From: Paracoccaceae bacterium
Lineage (GTDB): Bacteria > Pseudomonadota > Alphaproteobacteria > Rhodobacterales > Rhodobacteraceae
NCBI GenBank assembly: GCA_020629115.1
Contig: JAHDDY010000007.1
Span: 9,064 to 48,034 of the forward strand
Direction: 5' to 3'
Length of the DNA: 38,971 bases
Below the pieces are notes generated by a model. That model did no database searches. It was not told the origin of the DNA and saw only the letters and a program-made list of their open reading frames with translations. Both the position numbers and the translations under genes were made by a program. The stretch's first letter is position 1. Every line of letters begins with the position of its first letter. Shown in pieces: positions 8,090 to 16,738 of this stretch.

Positions 8090-9292
8090 TTGGACGCTTT
8101 CATCTGCGATGCGGTGCGCACGCCCATCGGGCGCTACGGCGGGATGCTGTCCTCCGTGCGGGCGGACGACCTGGCCGCGCACCCCATCCGGGCGCTGACG
8201 GCGCGCAATCCCGGCGTCGCCTGGGGCGATATCGACGACGTGATCCTCGGCTGCGCGAACCAGGCGGGCGAGGATAACCGCAACGTGGCGCGCATGGCCG
8301 CGCTGCTCGCCGGATTGCCGGTCGCCGCACCGGGCATCACCCTCAACCGTCTCTGCGCCTCCGGCATGGATGCCGTGGGCATGGCCGCGCGGGGTATCCG
8401 CGCGGGCGACCTCGATCTCGTCGTCGCGGGCGGCGTCGAGAGCATGAGCCGCGCGCCCTTCGTGATGCCGAAGGCCGAGACGGCCTTCTCCCGCCGGGCC
8501 GAAATGTACGACACGACCATCGGCTGGCGCTTCGTCAACCCGGCGATGGAGGCGGCGTACGGCACCCATTCCATGCCCGAGACGGCGGACGAGGTGGCCG
8601 CCGAATACGCTATCTCCCGCGCGGATCAGGACGCCTTCGCCCTGCGCTCGCAGGCGCGGTGGCAGGCGGCGCAGGAGGCGGGCGTCTTCGCGGACGAGAT
8701 CGCGCCCGTCGCCGTTCCCCGCCGCAAGGGCGAGCCGGTCGTCGTGGATCGCGACGAGCATCCGCGCCCCGACGTGACGGCGGAGAAGATGGCCGCGCTG
8801 CGCGGCGTGAACGGTCCCGGCCTGACCGTGACGGCGGGCAATGCCTCGGGCGTCAACGACGGCGCGGCGGCGCTGCTGCTGGCCAGCGGGGCGGCGGCGG
8901 ATGCGAATGGGCTGGCGCCGATGGCCCGGGTGGTCGGCATGGCCTCCGCCGGGGTGGAACCGCGCGTGATGGGCATCGGTCCCGTGCCGGCTGTGCGCAA
9001 GGTGCTGGCGCGGGCGGGCCTGTCGCTCGCCGACATGGACGTGATCGAGCTGAACGAGGCGTTCGCCGCGCAGGCCCTCGCCACCCTGCGCGAACTCGGC
9101 CTGCCGGACGATGCACCGCACGTGAACCCCAACGGCGGGGCCATCGCGCTGGGGCATCCCCTGGGCATGTCCGGCGCGCGGCTGGTGTTGACGGCGGCGC
9201 ATGAACTGAAACGACGCGGCGCGCGTTACGCCCTGTGCACCATGTGCGTGGGCGTGGGGCAGGGCACGGCGATGATACTGGAAAGGGTGTAG
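8090..9292 (+). CDS. paaJ: 3-oxoadipyl-CoA/3-oxo-5,6-dehydrosuberyl-CoA thiolase
   Basis: The first gene of the paa operon encodes a 400-residue thiolase, the standard family length. The start is TTG at 8090: GGGAGGG lies five bases upstream, and the protein then begins [18 protein letters not shown], exactly as PcaF/PaaJ enzymes do; upstream ATG codons would add a non-homologous leader. The catalytic residues are present: nucleophile Cys89 (RLCASGMD), His356 (GHPLG) and Cys386 (CVGVGQG). The enzyme releases acetyl-CoA and succinyl-CoA in the last steps of phenylacetate breakdown. PcaF of the protocatechuate route is nearly identical in sequence; the location four bases before paaA favours PaaJ. 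Confidence 0.85.
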   Translation: MDAFICDAVRTPIGRYGGMLSSVRADDLAAHPIRALTARNPGVAWGDIDDVILGCANQAGEDNRNVARMAALLAGLPVAAPGITLNRLCASGMDAVGMAARGIRAGDLDLVVAGGVESMSRAPFVMPKAETAFSRRAEMYDTTIGWRFVNPAMEAAYGTHSMPETADEVAAEYAISRADQDAFALRSQARWQAAQEAGVFADEIAPVAVPRRKGEPVVVDRDEHPRPDVTAEKMAALRGVNGPGLTVTAGNASGVNDGAAALLLASGAAADANGLAPMARVVGMASAGVEPRVMGIGPVPAVRKVLARAGLSLADMDVIELNEAFAAQALATLRELGLPDDAPHVNPNGGAIALGHPLGMSGARLVLTAAHELKRRGARYALCTMCVGVGQGTAMILERV

Positions 9293-9296
9293 GGCG

Positions 9297-10274
9297 ATGT
9301 ACGCACAGATGATCAGATCCGAGGCGACGCAGGACGATCCCGAGCGCCTTGCCGCCTTCCAGGCCCGCATCGACGCGGGCGAGAAGATCGAGCCGAAGGA
9401 ATGGATGCCCGAGGGGTATCGCAAGACCCTCATCCGCCAGATCGGCCAGCACGCCCATTCCGAGATCGTCGGCCAGTTGCCCGAGGGCAACTGGATCACC
9501 CGCGCGCCCACGCTGGAGCGCAAGGCCATCCTGCTGGCCAAGGTGCAGGACGAGGCGGGTCACGGCCTCTATCTCTACTGCGCCGCCGAGACGCTGGGCG
9601 TCAGCCGGGACGAGCTGTTCGAGATGCTGAACAGCGGCAAGATGAAGTATTCGTCCATCTTCAACTATCCGACGCTGACTTGGGCCGACATGGGCGCGGT
9701 GGGCTGGCTGGTGGACGGTGCGGCGATCATGAACCAGGTGCCGCTGCAACGCACCTCCTACGGTCCCTACGCCCGCGCGATGGTCCGCATCTGCAAGGAG
9801 GAGAGCTTTCACCAGCGGCAGGGCTTCGACATCATGATGAAGATGGCGAACGGCACCCCAGCGCAGAAGCGCATGGCGCAGGATGCCTTGGACCGCTTCT
9901 GGTACCCCTCGCTGATGATGTTCGGCCCCTCCGACAAGGACAGCGTGCATTCCGCACAGTCGATGGCGTGGAAGATCAAGATGAACACCAACGACGAACT
10001 GCGCCAGAAATTCGTCGACCAGACCGTGCCGCAGGCCGAATATCTCGGCCTGACGGTGCCCGACGACACGCTGGCGTGGAACGCGGAGAAGGGTGGCTAC
10101 GACTTCGCGCAGCCGGACTGGGACGAGTTCTACGACGTCCTGAAGGGCAACGGCCCGTGCAACGCCGACCGGCTGGAGGCCCGCCGCACCGCCTGGGACG
10201 AGGGCGCCTGGGTGCGCGAGGGGATGCTCGCCCATGCCGAGAAGAAGCGCGCAGCGCGGATGGCGGCGGAGTGA
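9297..10274 (+). CDS. paaA: 1,2-phenylacetyl-CoA epoxidase, catalytic subunit A
   Basis: PaaA is the diiron oxygenase subunit of the soluble multicomponent epoxidase that converts phenylacetyl-CoA to its ring-1,2-epoxide. The 325-residue protein has the family signature [15 protein letters not shown] (Glu56) and the ferritin-like ligand motifs DEAGH (Glu86, His89) and EESFH (Glu169, His172). The stretch [15 protein letters not shown] is also nearly invariant in PaaA. It starts four bases after the paaJ stop and its TGA is overlapped by the GTG of paaB. The sequence is complete and appears functional. Confidence 0.97.
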   Translation: MYAQMIRSEATQDDPERLAAFQARIDAGEKIEPKEWMPEGYRKTLIRQIGQHAHSEIVGQLPEGNWITRAPTLERKAILLAKVQDEAGHGLYLYCAAETLGVSRDELFEMLNSGKMKYSSIFNYPTLTWADMGAVGWLVDGAAIMNQVPLQRTSYGPYARAMVRICKEESFHQRQGFDIMMKMANGTPAQKRMAQDALDRFWYPSLMMFGPSDKDSVHSAQSMAWKIKMNTNDELRQKFVDQTVPQAEYLGLTVPDDTLAWNAEKGGYDFAQPDWDEFYDVLKGNGPCNADRLEARRTAWDEGAWVREGMLAHAEKKRAARMAAE

Positions 10275-10615
10275 GTTCCCCCGCGCCCGGTCCCTATGCC
10301 AAGACCGCCGCCCCCGAGGGCGACGCGCCGAAGCGCGCCGAATGGCCCCTGTGGGAGATCTTCATCCGCGGTCAGCACGGCCTGTCGCACCGCCACGTCG
10401 GCAGCCTGCACGCGCCCGATGCGGAGAAGGCGATCCTGAACGCGCGGGACGTCTATACCCGCCGCAACGAGGGGGTGTCGATCTGGGTGGTGGAGAGCGC
10501 GGCCATCGCCGCGTCCTCGCCGGACGAGAAAGGCCCGCTCTACGAACCGGCCAACGACAAGGTGTACCGCCACCCGACTTTCTTCGACATTCCCGACGAC
10601 GTGGGGGCGATGTGA
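10271..10615 (+). CDS. paaB: 1,2-phenylacetyl-CoA epoxidase, subunit B
   Basis: This small subunit is required for assembly and activity of the PaaABCE complex. The core (from about residue 24) contains [42 protein letters not shown] and [13 protein letters not shown], all diagnostic of PaaB. I chose the GTG at 10271, which overlaps the paaA stop as GTGA and gives 114 residues; this adds about 20 N-terminal residues compared with the 95-residue E. coli protein, so a later start cannot be excluded. The stop overlaps the paaC GTG start in the same way, a sign of tight translational coupling. Confidence 0.95.
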   Translation: MSSPAPGPYAKTAAPEGDAPKRAEWPLWEIFIRGQHGLSHRHVGSLHAPDAEKAILNARDVYTRRNEGVSIWVVESAAIAASSPDEKGPLYEPANDKVYRHPTFFDIPDDVGAM

Positions 10616-11406
10616 GCGGATCGGCCCCGGTCGACGGCGCGGTGGGACCGGAGGGCGATACGCGCTTCGAATACCTCCTGCGCCTCGGCGACAACGCGCT
10701 GGTACTGGGCCATCGCCTGTCCGAATGGTGCGGGCGGGGGCCGGTGCTGGAGGAGGATATCGCGCTCGCGAACACCGCGCTCGATCTCATTGGCGGGGCG
10801 CAGATGTGGCTGGGCTATGCGGCGGAGGTGGAGGGGAGCGGGCGCAGCGCCGACGATCTGGCTTTCCTGCGCGACGTGTGGGATTTCCGCAACCTTCTGC
10901 TGGTCGAGCGCCCGAACGGGGATTTCGGGCATACCATGATGCGGCAGTTCCTGTTCGACGCCTTCCACGTCCCCCTGCTCGGCGCGCTGTCCGGTTCCGC
11001 CGACCCGCGCATCGCCGAGATCGCGGAGAAGGCGTCGAAGGAGGCGCGCTATCACCTCGAACGCTCGGCCGAGACCGTCGTTGCGCTGGGCGACGGGACG
11101 GAGGAGAGCCACGCCCGGATGCAGGCCGCGCTCGACGCGCTGTGGCCCTATGCGGGCGAGATGCTGCGCGCCGATGCGGTGGACGAGGCGATCGCGGCGG
11201 CGGGCCTCGGCGCCGACCCCGCCACCCTCGCCCCCGGCTGGGAGCGGACGGTGCGGGCGACGCTGGACGAGGCGACGCTGGCCGTGCCCGAAGGCGATTT
11301 CGCGCATACGGGCGGCAAGTCCGGCGCGAGGCACAGCGAGCATCTGGGACCGATGCTGGCGCAGATGCAATGGTTGCAGCGGGCGTATCCGGGGGCGTCG
11401 TGGTGA
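10612..11406 (+). CDS. paaC: 1,2-phenylacetyl-CoA epoxidase, structural subunit C
   Basis: This 264-residue ferritin-like protein is the non-catalytic partner of PaaA. Typical features are RLGDNALVLGHRLSEWCG, EEDIALANTALDLIG, LLVERPNGDFGHTMMRQF and KEARYHLERSAETVV; the C-terminus ends with HLGPMLAQMQWLQRAYPG, as usual for PaaC. It starts at a GTG overlapping the paaB stop (GTGA). It is followed by a 118-base gap that holds a palindromic repeat before paaD. Confidence 0.95.
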   Translation: MSGSAPVDGAVGPEGDTRFEYLLRLGDNALVLGHRLSEWCGRGPVLEEDIALANTALDLIGGAQMWLGYAAEVEGSGRSADDLAFLRDVWDFRNLLLVERPNGDFGHTMMRQFLFDAFHVPLLGALSGSADPRIAEIAEKASKEARYHLERSAETVVALGDGTEESHARMQAALDALWPYAGEMLRADAVDEAIAAAGLGADPATLAPGWERTVRATLDEATLAVPEGDFAHTGGKSGARHSEHLGPMLAQMQWLQRAYPGASW

Positions 11407-11416
11407 TATCGAGGTT

Positions 11417-11501
11417 GTCATTGCCCGGCTCGACCGGGCAATCCAGGGGGGCAATACCGTTGTCGGTTGCCCTGGATCACCCGGTCAAGCCGGGTGATGA
11501 C
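11417..11501. repeat. Inverted pair of 29-nt hairpin units inside the paa operon
   Basis: Unit 1 (11417-11445) is GTC, stem ATTGCCCGG, loop CTCGA, the complementary stem, CCA. Unit 2 (11473-11501) is the same pattern in reverse orientation: TGG, stem ATCACCCGG, loop TCAAG, complementary stem, GAC. The two units can also pair with each other outside the stems (ATCCAGGG 11441-11448 with CCCTGGAT 11470-11477). Related pairs occur at 20579-20650 and 22871-22962. The element fills nearly the whole paaC-paaD gap and may affect transcript stability or termination there. Confidence 0.85.
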
Positions 11502-11524
11502 CGCGGTCTCGTTGCGGCAGCGCC

Positions 11525-11986
11525 ATGACCCGCCCCTCGACCGATACAGTCTGGGAATGGCTCGACGCCGTGCCCGACCCGGAGATACCCGTCATCTCCG
11601 TGGTCGATCTCGGCATCGTGCGGGGCGTCGCATGGCGGGGCGAGACGCTGGAGGTGGCGGTCACGCCGACCTATTCGGGCTGTCCCGCGACCTCCGTCAT
11701 CGCGCTCGACATCGAGACGGCCCTGCGCGACCGGGGCATCGCGGACGTCGCCGTCACGCGCCAGCTCTCGCCCGCCTGGACGACCGACTGGCTGTCCGAG
11801 AAGGGCCGCGCGAAGCTGGAGGACTACGGCATCGCCCCGCCGCGCCCCGCCGGGGGGCCGGAACGGTGCCCCCTGTGCCACGGCGTCGACCTGCACCGGA
11901 TCAGCCGGTTCGGTTCGACGCCCTGCAAGGCGCAATGGCGCTGCGCCGACTGCCTCGAACCGTTCGACTACTTCAAGTGCCTGTAG
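11525..11986 (+). CDS. paaD: PaaD, MIP18-family iron-sulfur assembly factor for the epoxidase
   Basis: This 153-residue protein has an N-terminal DUF59/MIP18 domain (about 5-105) with DPEIPVISVVDLGI and the reactive-cysteine motif SGCPA (Cys53). A C-terminal zinc-ribbon-like part follows with Cys115/Cys118 (CPLC), Cys134, Cys140/Cys143 (CADC) and a terminal FKCL. PaaD is thought to help mature the metal or iron-sulfur centres of the PaaABCE system. Its ribosome-binding site is poor, and the region before it is occupied by the palindromic repeat. Relative PaaD expression may therefore differ from that of paaABC; this is an inference. Confidence 0.95.
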   Translation: MTRPSTDTVWEWLDAVPDPEIPVISVVDLGIVRGVAWRGETLEVAVTPTYSGCPATSVIALDIETALRDRGIADVAVTRQLSPAWTTDWLSEKGRAKLEDYGIAPPRPAGGPERCPLCHGVDLHRISRFGSTPCKAQWRCADCLEPFDYFKCL

Positions 11987-12002
11987 CAGAGAGGATATTC
12001 CG

Positions 12003-12359
12003 ATGAGCGATCACACCGCCTCCCCCCGCGCCGTCGTCGACGCCTACGTCACCGGCACGCGCACTCGCGACATCGCGCTTCTGAAAACGATCTTCCATGG
12101 CGACGCGGTGATGACCGGCTGGCTCGGCCCGGACCTGCTGGTCGGCGGGCCGGAGCCGTTCTACGGCGCGCTGGAGGCCAACGAGGTCGGGCCGGACTAT
12201 ACCGCCGAGGTGTTCGCGGTCGAGGAGGACGGCTCCATCGCCACCGCCGAACTGCGGGAGACGAACCTCCTCGGCCTCGCTTTCGTGAACCATTTCCAGC
12301 TCGTCAGGCTGGGCGACGGGACCTGGCGCATCGCGGCCAAGCTCTTTCGCCACGCCTGA
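12003..12359 (+). CDS. NTF2/SnoaL-like small protein within the paa operon
   Basis: The 118-residue sequence looks like an NTF2-fold protein of the putative lumazine-binding/SnoaL group: an initial helix (RAVVDAYVTG), the motif TIFHGDAVMTG, FYGALEAN, and a beta-rich end reading NHFQLVRLGDGTWRIAAKLF. Members of this family bind small ligands or act as hydrolases/isomerases, but no clear catalytic set can be assigned here. GAGAGGA precedes the ATG. It lies 16 bases after paaD and 9 before paaE, so it is almost certainly cotranscribed with the epoxidase genes. It is not a canonical paa gene. Confidence 0.75.
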   Translation: MSDHTASPRAVVDAYVTGTRTRDIALLKTIFHGDAVMTGWLGPDLLVGGPEPFYGALEANEVGPDYTAEVFAVEEDGSIATAELRETNLLGLAFVNHFQLVRLGDGTWRIAAKLFRHA

Positions 12360-12368
12360 GCCGCGCCG

Positions 12369-13436
12369 ATGGTCCGCTTCCATCCCCTGACCGTAACCGA
12401 CGTGCGCAGGACGATCCGCGACGCGGTGATCGTGACCCTGCGCCCGCGCGACGAGGACGCCGCCGCGTTCGACTTCACGCAAGGCCAGTACCTCACCTTC
12501 CGCCGCGACTTCGACGGCGAGGAACTGCGCCGGTCCTACTCCATCTGCGCGGGGCTGGACGACGGCGCCCTGCGGGTGGGGATCAAGAAGGTCGCGGGCG
12601 GGGCGTTCTCGACCTGGGCCAACGAGGGCCTGCGCCCGGGCGACGTGCTGGAGGCGATGCCGCCCATGGGCCGCTTCCACGCGCCGCTCGATGCGGATGC
12701 GGCGCGCCATTACCTGATGTTCGCGGGCGGGTCCGGGATCACGCCGGTCCTGTCGATCCTGCGCACCGTGCTGGCGCGCGAGCCGCATTGCCGGGTCACG
12801 CTGGTCTACGCCAACCGCGCGGTGAACACGATCATGTTCCGCGAGGAGCTGGAGGATCTCAAGAACGCGCATATGGGCCGCGTCACGGTGGTCCATGTGC
12901 TGGAGACCGACGCGCAGGAGATCGAGCTGTTCACGGGCCGGGTGGACGCGGAGAAATGCGCGCGCCTCTTCGCGGGGTGGATCGACGTAGCCTCGGTCGA
13001 CCTGGCCTTCATCTGCGGGCCGGAGCCGATGATGCTCGCCATCGCGGGGGCGCTGCGGGAGCACGGCCTGCCCGAGGACCGCATCCTCTACGAACTGTTC
13101 GCCAGCGGCCAGCCGGGCCGTGCCAGGCGCAGGGCCGTCGCCGGGGCGGAGACGGGCGGGGCGACGGAGGCGCGGGTCACGCTCGACGGCGCGACGCGCA
13201 GCTTCCGCATGGACCGCGAGACGAGCGTGCTCGACGCCGCGCTGGAGAACGCGCTGGAGGCCCCCTACGCCTGCAAGGCCGGCGTCTGCTCCACCTGCCG
13301 CGCCCGGGTGGTCGAGGGCGAGGTGGAGATGCGCGCCAATCACGCGCTGGAGGACTACGAGGTCGCCCGCGGCTACGTCCTGACCTGCCAGAGCTATCCG
13401 GTCGGCGAGCGGGTGGTGGTGGATTACGACGGGTAG
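12369..13436 (+). CDS. paaE: 1,2-phenylacetyl-CoA epoxidase reductase subunit E
   Basis: PaaE transfers electrons from NAD(P)H through FAD and a 2Fe-2S centre to the PaaA diiron site. The 355-residue protein shows the order expected: a ferredoxin-reductase FAD domain with RRSYSIC (about residue 54-60), a nucleotide-binding domain with FAGGSGITPVLSIL and ICGPEPMM, and a C-terminal plant-type ferredoxin with Cys302, Cys307, Cys310 and Cys340 (CX4CX2CX29C). It closes the paa operon; the next gene converges from the other strand 36 bases away, and no obvious intrinsic terminator is seen in that gap. Confidence 0.96.
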   Translation: MVRFHPLTVTDVRRTIRDAVIVTLRPRDEDAAAFDFTQGQYLTFRRDFDGEELRRSYSICAGLDDGALRVGIKKVAGGAFSTWANEGLRPGDVLEAMPPMGRFHAPLDADAARHYLMFAGGSGITPVLSILRTVLAREPHCRVTLVYANRAVNTIMFREELEDLKNAHMGRVTVVHVLETDAQEIELFTGRVDAEKCARLFAGWIDVASVDLAFICGPEPMMLAIAGALREHGLPEDRILYELFASGQPGRARRRAVAGAETGGATEARVTLDGATRSFRMDRETSVLDAALENALEAPYACKAGVCSTCRARVVEGEVEMRANHALEDYEVARGYVLTCQSYPVGERVVVDYDG

Positions 13437-13472
13437 GGTGGATGGTTGCGAAGGAAGCTCCGGGGGCGAAGG

Positions 13473-14264
13473 CTACTCCGCCGCCACCATGAAGCTGATC
13501 CCCCGGTCGTGGCAATGGGCGGTCGTCAGGACGCCGCTGCGATAGGCGCCCGTGTCGACGCCGAGGCGGCGGGGGCCGAAATCGGGGGTGTCGGTGGCGA
13601 AGTGGCCGTGGACGACGAAGCCGCCCTCCCAGCCGCCGCGCTTGCGAAAGCCCGGCTTGCCGTGGACGAGGGCCTGCGCGGGCTGGTCCCCGGGGGGCAG
13701 GTCCGGGTCGATGCCCGCATGCGAGAAGAAGTAGGGCCAGGCGTCGTGATGCGTCACCAGCGCCTCGCGCAGGAAGCGCCGATGCGCCGGTCCCATCGCC
13801 TCGGCCAGCGCCGCCGACAGCGCGGCACGCCCTTCCGCCGTATCGTCGTAGTCGTGCGGGTCGATGCCGTAGGATTCCACCGTCGTGTCCCCGCCGAAGT
13901 CGAGCCAGCGGGTCGGCACCTCGGGCCGGTCGAGGAAGCGCACGGCGAAGGCCTCGTGATTCCCGCGCAGGAAGACCGTCTCGACCCCCAGCCGCGCGGG
14001 GGCCTCCATCAGCAGGTCGAGCGTCTCGCGCGCGTCCGGGCCGCGGTCGATATGGTCCCCGAGGAAGACGACCGCCGCATCCGACAGCCCCTTGCGGGCG
14101 ATGCGCGCCTCGATCTGCGCGAGCGTCCTGTCGAGCAGGCCGGCCATGCCGTGCACGTCGCCCACGGCGAAGACGGGGCGCGGGGCGCGGGGGGGCGGGG
14201 CGTCGGCGGGGTCCGGGCCGGTGCGCCGGGCACCGGACAGCAGGCGCGAGAGCATGCCGCTCAT
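13473..14264 (-). CDS. PPP-family metallophosphatase (ApaH / serine-threonine phosphatase type)
   Basis: This 263-residue enzyme has the calcineurin-like core: GDVHG (Asp36, His38), GDHIDRG (Asp70, Asp73) and GNHE (Asn102, His103), with later histidines in SHAGID and VHGHFATD. This is the bacterial PPP set, shared by diadenosine tetraphosphatases and protein phosphatases; the substrate cannot be chosen from the sequence. The first 30 residues are proline-rich and poorly conserved. The ATG at 14264 overlaps the stop of the Nudix gene (ATGA), so the two are cotranslated. Both handle nucleotides or phosphoproteins, but a functional link is only suggested. Confidence 0.88.
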   Translation of the reverse strand: MSGMLSRLLSGARRTGPDPADAPPPRAPRPVFAVGDVHGMAGLLDRTLAQIEARIARKGLSDAAVVFLGDHIDRGPDARETLDLLMEAPARLGVETVFLRGNHEAFAVRFLDRPEVPTRWLDFGGDTTVESYGIDPHDYDDTAEGRAALSAALAEAMGPAHRRFLREALVTHHDAWPYFFSHAGIDPDLPPGDQPAQALVHGKPGFRKRGGWEGGFVVHGHFATDTPDFGPRRLGVDTGAYRSGVLTTAHCHDRGISFMVAAE

Positions 14265-14872
14265 CCGACCTGCCGCATGTCGCCCCCCTCGGCGGACCAC
14301 AGCCGGGCGGCCAGGTTGCGCAGCATCCCCGCCGTCGCGCCCCAGATGCGGTAGCGCCCGTGGACCATCTGGTAGAAATGCCGCCGCCGTCCCTCGTGCA
14401 CCTTCTCGATGCGCTCGTGGTTGGCCGGGTCCATCAGGAAGTCGAGCGGCACCTCGAACACCTCCGCCACCTCGCCCTCGCTTGGCACGGGCACGAACCG
14501 CGGATCGACCGTGCCGACGAAGGGGGTGACGACGAAGCCGGTGCTGGTGTCGTAGGGGTCGAGCGTGCCGAGGATGTCGACCCGGTCGGCGGCCAGCCCG
14601 ATCTCCTCCTCCGCCTCGCGCAGGGCGGCGGCGAGGGGGGAGGGGTCGGTCGGGTCGATCTTGCCGCCCGGAAAGGCGATCTGCCCCGCATGCACCTTTA
14701 GCTGGGCCGAGCGCACCGTCAGCGTGACGTGCAGCCCGCCCTCGCGCCGCACCAGCGGGCACAGCACCGCCGCCCGCCGCCGGGGCCGCGCGCTCCGCGC
14801 GGGGGGCAGGGCGTCGTCGCGGTCGCGGTCGACGGGCTGGAGCGCCCGGAAGATGTCGGCTTCGGAGATCAT
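14261..14872 (-). CDS. NudL-type Nudix CoA pyrophosphatase
   Basis: This 203-residue Nudix hydrolase carries the CoA-pyrophosphatase signature before and in the Nudix box: LTVRSAQLKVHAGQIAFPGG (about 51-70), then REAEEEIGL (85-93). Proteins with this signature cleave CoA and acyl-CoA to phosphopantetheine and 3',5'-ADP. The gene lies 21 bases after the DUF1285 gene, an arrangement I recall as common in alphaproteobacteria, and overlaps the phosphatase gene by four bases. Catalytic glutamates are intact. Confidence 0.9.
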   Translation of the reverse strand: MISEADIFRALQPVDRDRDDALPPARSARPRRRAAVLCPLVRREGGLHVTLTVRSAQLKVHAGQIAFPGGKIDPTDPSPLAAALREAEEEIGLAADRVDILGTLDPYDTSTGFVVTPFVGTVDPRFVPVPSEGEVAEVFEVPLDFLMDPANHERIEKVHEGRRRHFYQMVHGRYRIWGATAGMLRNLAARLWSAEGGDMRQVG

Positions 14873-14893
14873 GTATCCTCGGGCTATGGGCGA

Positions 14894-15493
14894 TCAGTCG
14901 GCCGGGCCGATGGCGAATGCCGTGCCGGCGGAACGGACGAGCATGCGCGGCCCGTCCCCAGTCTCGCCCGGTTCGGCTCGCTCAGCAAGACGATAGAAAG
15001 ATTTACGATCTATCAACGCGTGCAGGTCGCGGCGCACGTGAAGGTAGGGCGACGGCTCGCCGGTCGCCGGGTCGGTCTCCACGCGGATCGCGTTCTCCGG
15101 CCCCGCCCGCACGGTATCGCCCACGTTGGTCTCGAAGACGAGGACCGCGTCCGCGCCGCTCCCCTCCACCTCGAAGTCGATGGCGACGAAGGGCGCGTCC
15201 TCGACGACGATGCCGACCTTCTCGACGGGCGTGACGAGGAAGTAGGCGTCCCCCTCGCGCTTGAGGATCGAGGCGAAGAGCCGCACGAGGGCGGGGCGGT
15301 TGATGGGCGCGCCCTCGTGGAACCACCGCCCGTCGCGGGCGATGCGCATGTCCATGTCGCCGGAGAAGGGCGGGTTCCACAGGTGGACGGGGGGCGGCCC
15401 CTTGCGCACCATCTCCTTCGCGCTGGCGAGGAGGGAGGCGGTCGAGGGCGCGTGCCCGCCGTTCGTCGCGTCTTGTTGATCGTCCGTTGACAT
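14894..15493 (-). CDS. DUF1285 family protein
   Basis: This 199-residue soluble protein matches the DUF1285 family: PPPVHLWNPPFSGDMDMRIA, DGRWFHEGAPINRPALVRLF, ASILKREGDAYFLVTPVEK and a central DAPFVAIDFEVEG. The function of the family is not established. It is the first gene of a minus-strand operon with the CoA pyrophosphatase and the phosphatase. It is divergent from the MoxR gene across a 222-base region (15494-15715) that should hold both promoters; I could not identify convincing hexamers there. Confidence 0.88.
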   Translation of the reverse strand: MSTDDQQDATNGGHAPSTASLLASAKEMVRKGPPPVHLWNPPFSGDMDMRIARDGRWFHEGAPINRPALVRLFASILKREGDAYFLVTPVEKVGIVVEDAPFVAIDFEVEGSGADAVLVFETNVGDTVRAGPENAIRVETDPATGEPSPYLHVRRDLHALIDRKSFYRLAERAEPGETGDGPRMLVRSAGTAFAIGPAD

Positions 15494-15715
15494 TATCTGG
15501 CCTCAATTATGCGGCGCGTTGGGCGCATTGCGATGCACACGGTCGATCGCGCGCGGCGGGAGCGAAATCTGGACAGGCGACGGCGGCGCATCATCTTGAC
15601 GCAGGAAAAACCGCGCCCCGCCCGCTCGCCTTCTGACATGGTGTCCGGGACGGGATACAGCAACCCGCAGCCCGCGCGGCGGATCGCACGAACGAACGAG
15701 AACGGAGCCACTCCC

Positions 15716-16738
15716 TTGGAAAGCATCACCGCCGACGCCGCCCCCGCCGCAGAGCATGCCGATCCCGTGGCCGAGGCCGAAGGGGCCGCCGAGACCCTCT
15801 CCGCCGTCCGCCGGGAGATCGCCAAGCGCATCGTGGGGCAGGACGCCGTGGTCGAGCTGACCCTCGCGGCAATCCTGTCGGGCGGGCACGGGCTGCTCGT
15901 CGGGGTGCCGGGGCTGGCGAAGACGCTGCTGGTGGACACGCTCGGCACGGTGCTGGGCCTCGACAACAAGCGCGTGCAGTTCACGCCCGACCTGATGCCC
16001 GCCGACATTCTCGGCTCCGAGGTGCTGGAGACCGGGTCGGACGGGTCGCGCGCGTTCAAGTTCATCCAGGGGCCGGTCTTCTGCCAGCTCCTGATGGCCG
16101 ACGAGATCAACCGCGCCAGCCCGCGCACGCAATCCGCGCTGCTCCAGGCGATGCAGGAGAAGCAGGTGACCGTGGCCGGCGAGATGCGCGACCTGCCCGC
16201 GCCCTTCCACGTGCTGGCGACCCAGAACCCCATCGAGCAGGAGGGCGCGTATCCGCTGCCCGAGGCGCAGCTCGACCGCTTCCTGCTGGAGATCGTCGTG
16301 GACTATCCGACGCTGGAGGAGGAGCGGCAGATCCTGCTCGCCACCACCGGCACGGCGCAGGAGGAGGCCAGGGCGGTGCTCGACGCGGAGGGGCTGATGC
16401 GGCTGCAGGGGTTCATCCGCCGCGCGCCGGTGGGCGACAAGGTGACCGAGGCCATCCTGTCCCTCGTGCGCTCCTGCCGCCCCGAGGACGCGAGCGCGTC
16501 GCGGCAGGTGGCCGATTCGGTCGCCTGGGGGCCGGGGCCGCGCGCGGCGCAGGCGCTGATGCTCTCGACCCGGGCGCGCGCGCTGCTGAACGGCCGGCTC
16601 GCGCCGTCGCTGGAGGATGTGGCGGCGCTGGCCCGGCCCGCCCTGCGCCACCGCATGGCGCTCGGCTTCGCCGCCAAGGCCGAGGGCGTGACGCTCGAAG
16701 GCGTGATCGACGAGGCGGTGACGAGGGCCGTCGGGTGA
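15716..16738 (+). CDS. MoxR-family AAA+ ATPase
   Basis: A start at TTG 15716 gives 340 residues, the usual MoxR length, and ACGGAG lies nine bases upstream; an in-frame ATG at 15509 would add 69 Arg-rich residues not typical of the family. Walker A is GVPGLAKT (63-70), Walker B LLMADE (125-130), and the sensor region reads LATQNPIEQEGAYPLPEAQLDRFL, diagnostic of MoxR. MoxR ATPases act as chaperones that activate VWA-domain or metal-containing proteins. The following three genes encode the typical partners. The stop overlaps the GTG start of the DUF58 gene. Confidence 0.93.
   Translation: MESITADAAPAAEHADPVAEAEGAAETLSAVRREIAKRIVGQDAVVELTLAAILSGGHGLLVGVPGLAKTLLVDTLGTVLGLDNKRVQFTPDLMPADILGSEVLETGSDGSRAFKFIQGPVFCQLLMADEINRASPRTQSALLQAMQEKQVTVAGEMRDLPAPFHVLATQNPIEQEGAYPLPEAQLDRFLLEIVVDYPTLEEERQILLATTGTAQEEARAVLDAEGLMRLQGFIRRAPVGDKVTEAILSLVRSCRPEDASASRQVADSVAWGPGPRAAQALMLSTRARALLNGRLAPSLEDVAALARPALRHRMALGFAAKAEGVTLEGVIDEAVTRAVG

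Noticed and set aside
11417-11501. Three-stem foldable region resembling a tRNA cloverleaf
   Set aside because: Loops and stem lengths do not fit a tRNA, there are no T-loop or D-loop consensus bases, and the same unit recurs as an intergenic repeat.
14992-15014. GATAGA/TCTATC inverted repeat
   Set aside because: The arms are only 6 bp and it lies inside the DUF1285 coding sequence, so chance is sufficient.
15509-15715. Longer N-terminus for the MoxR protein starting at ATG 15509
   Set aside because: The extra 69 residues are Arg-rich and unlike MoxR proteins. TTG 15716 gives the normal length and has ACGGAG upstream.
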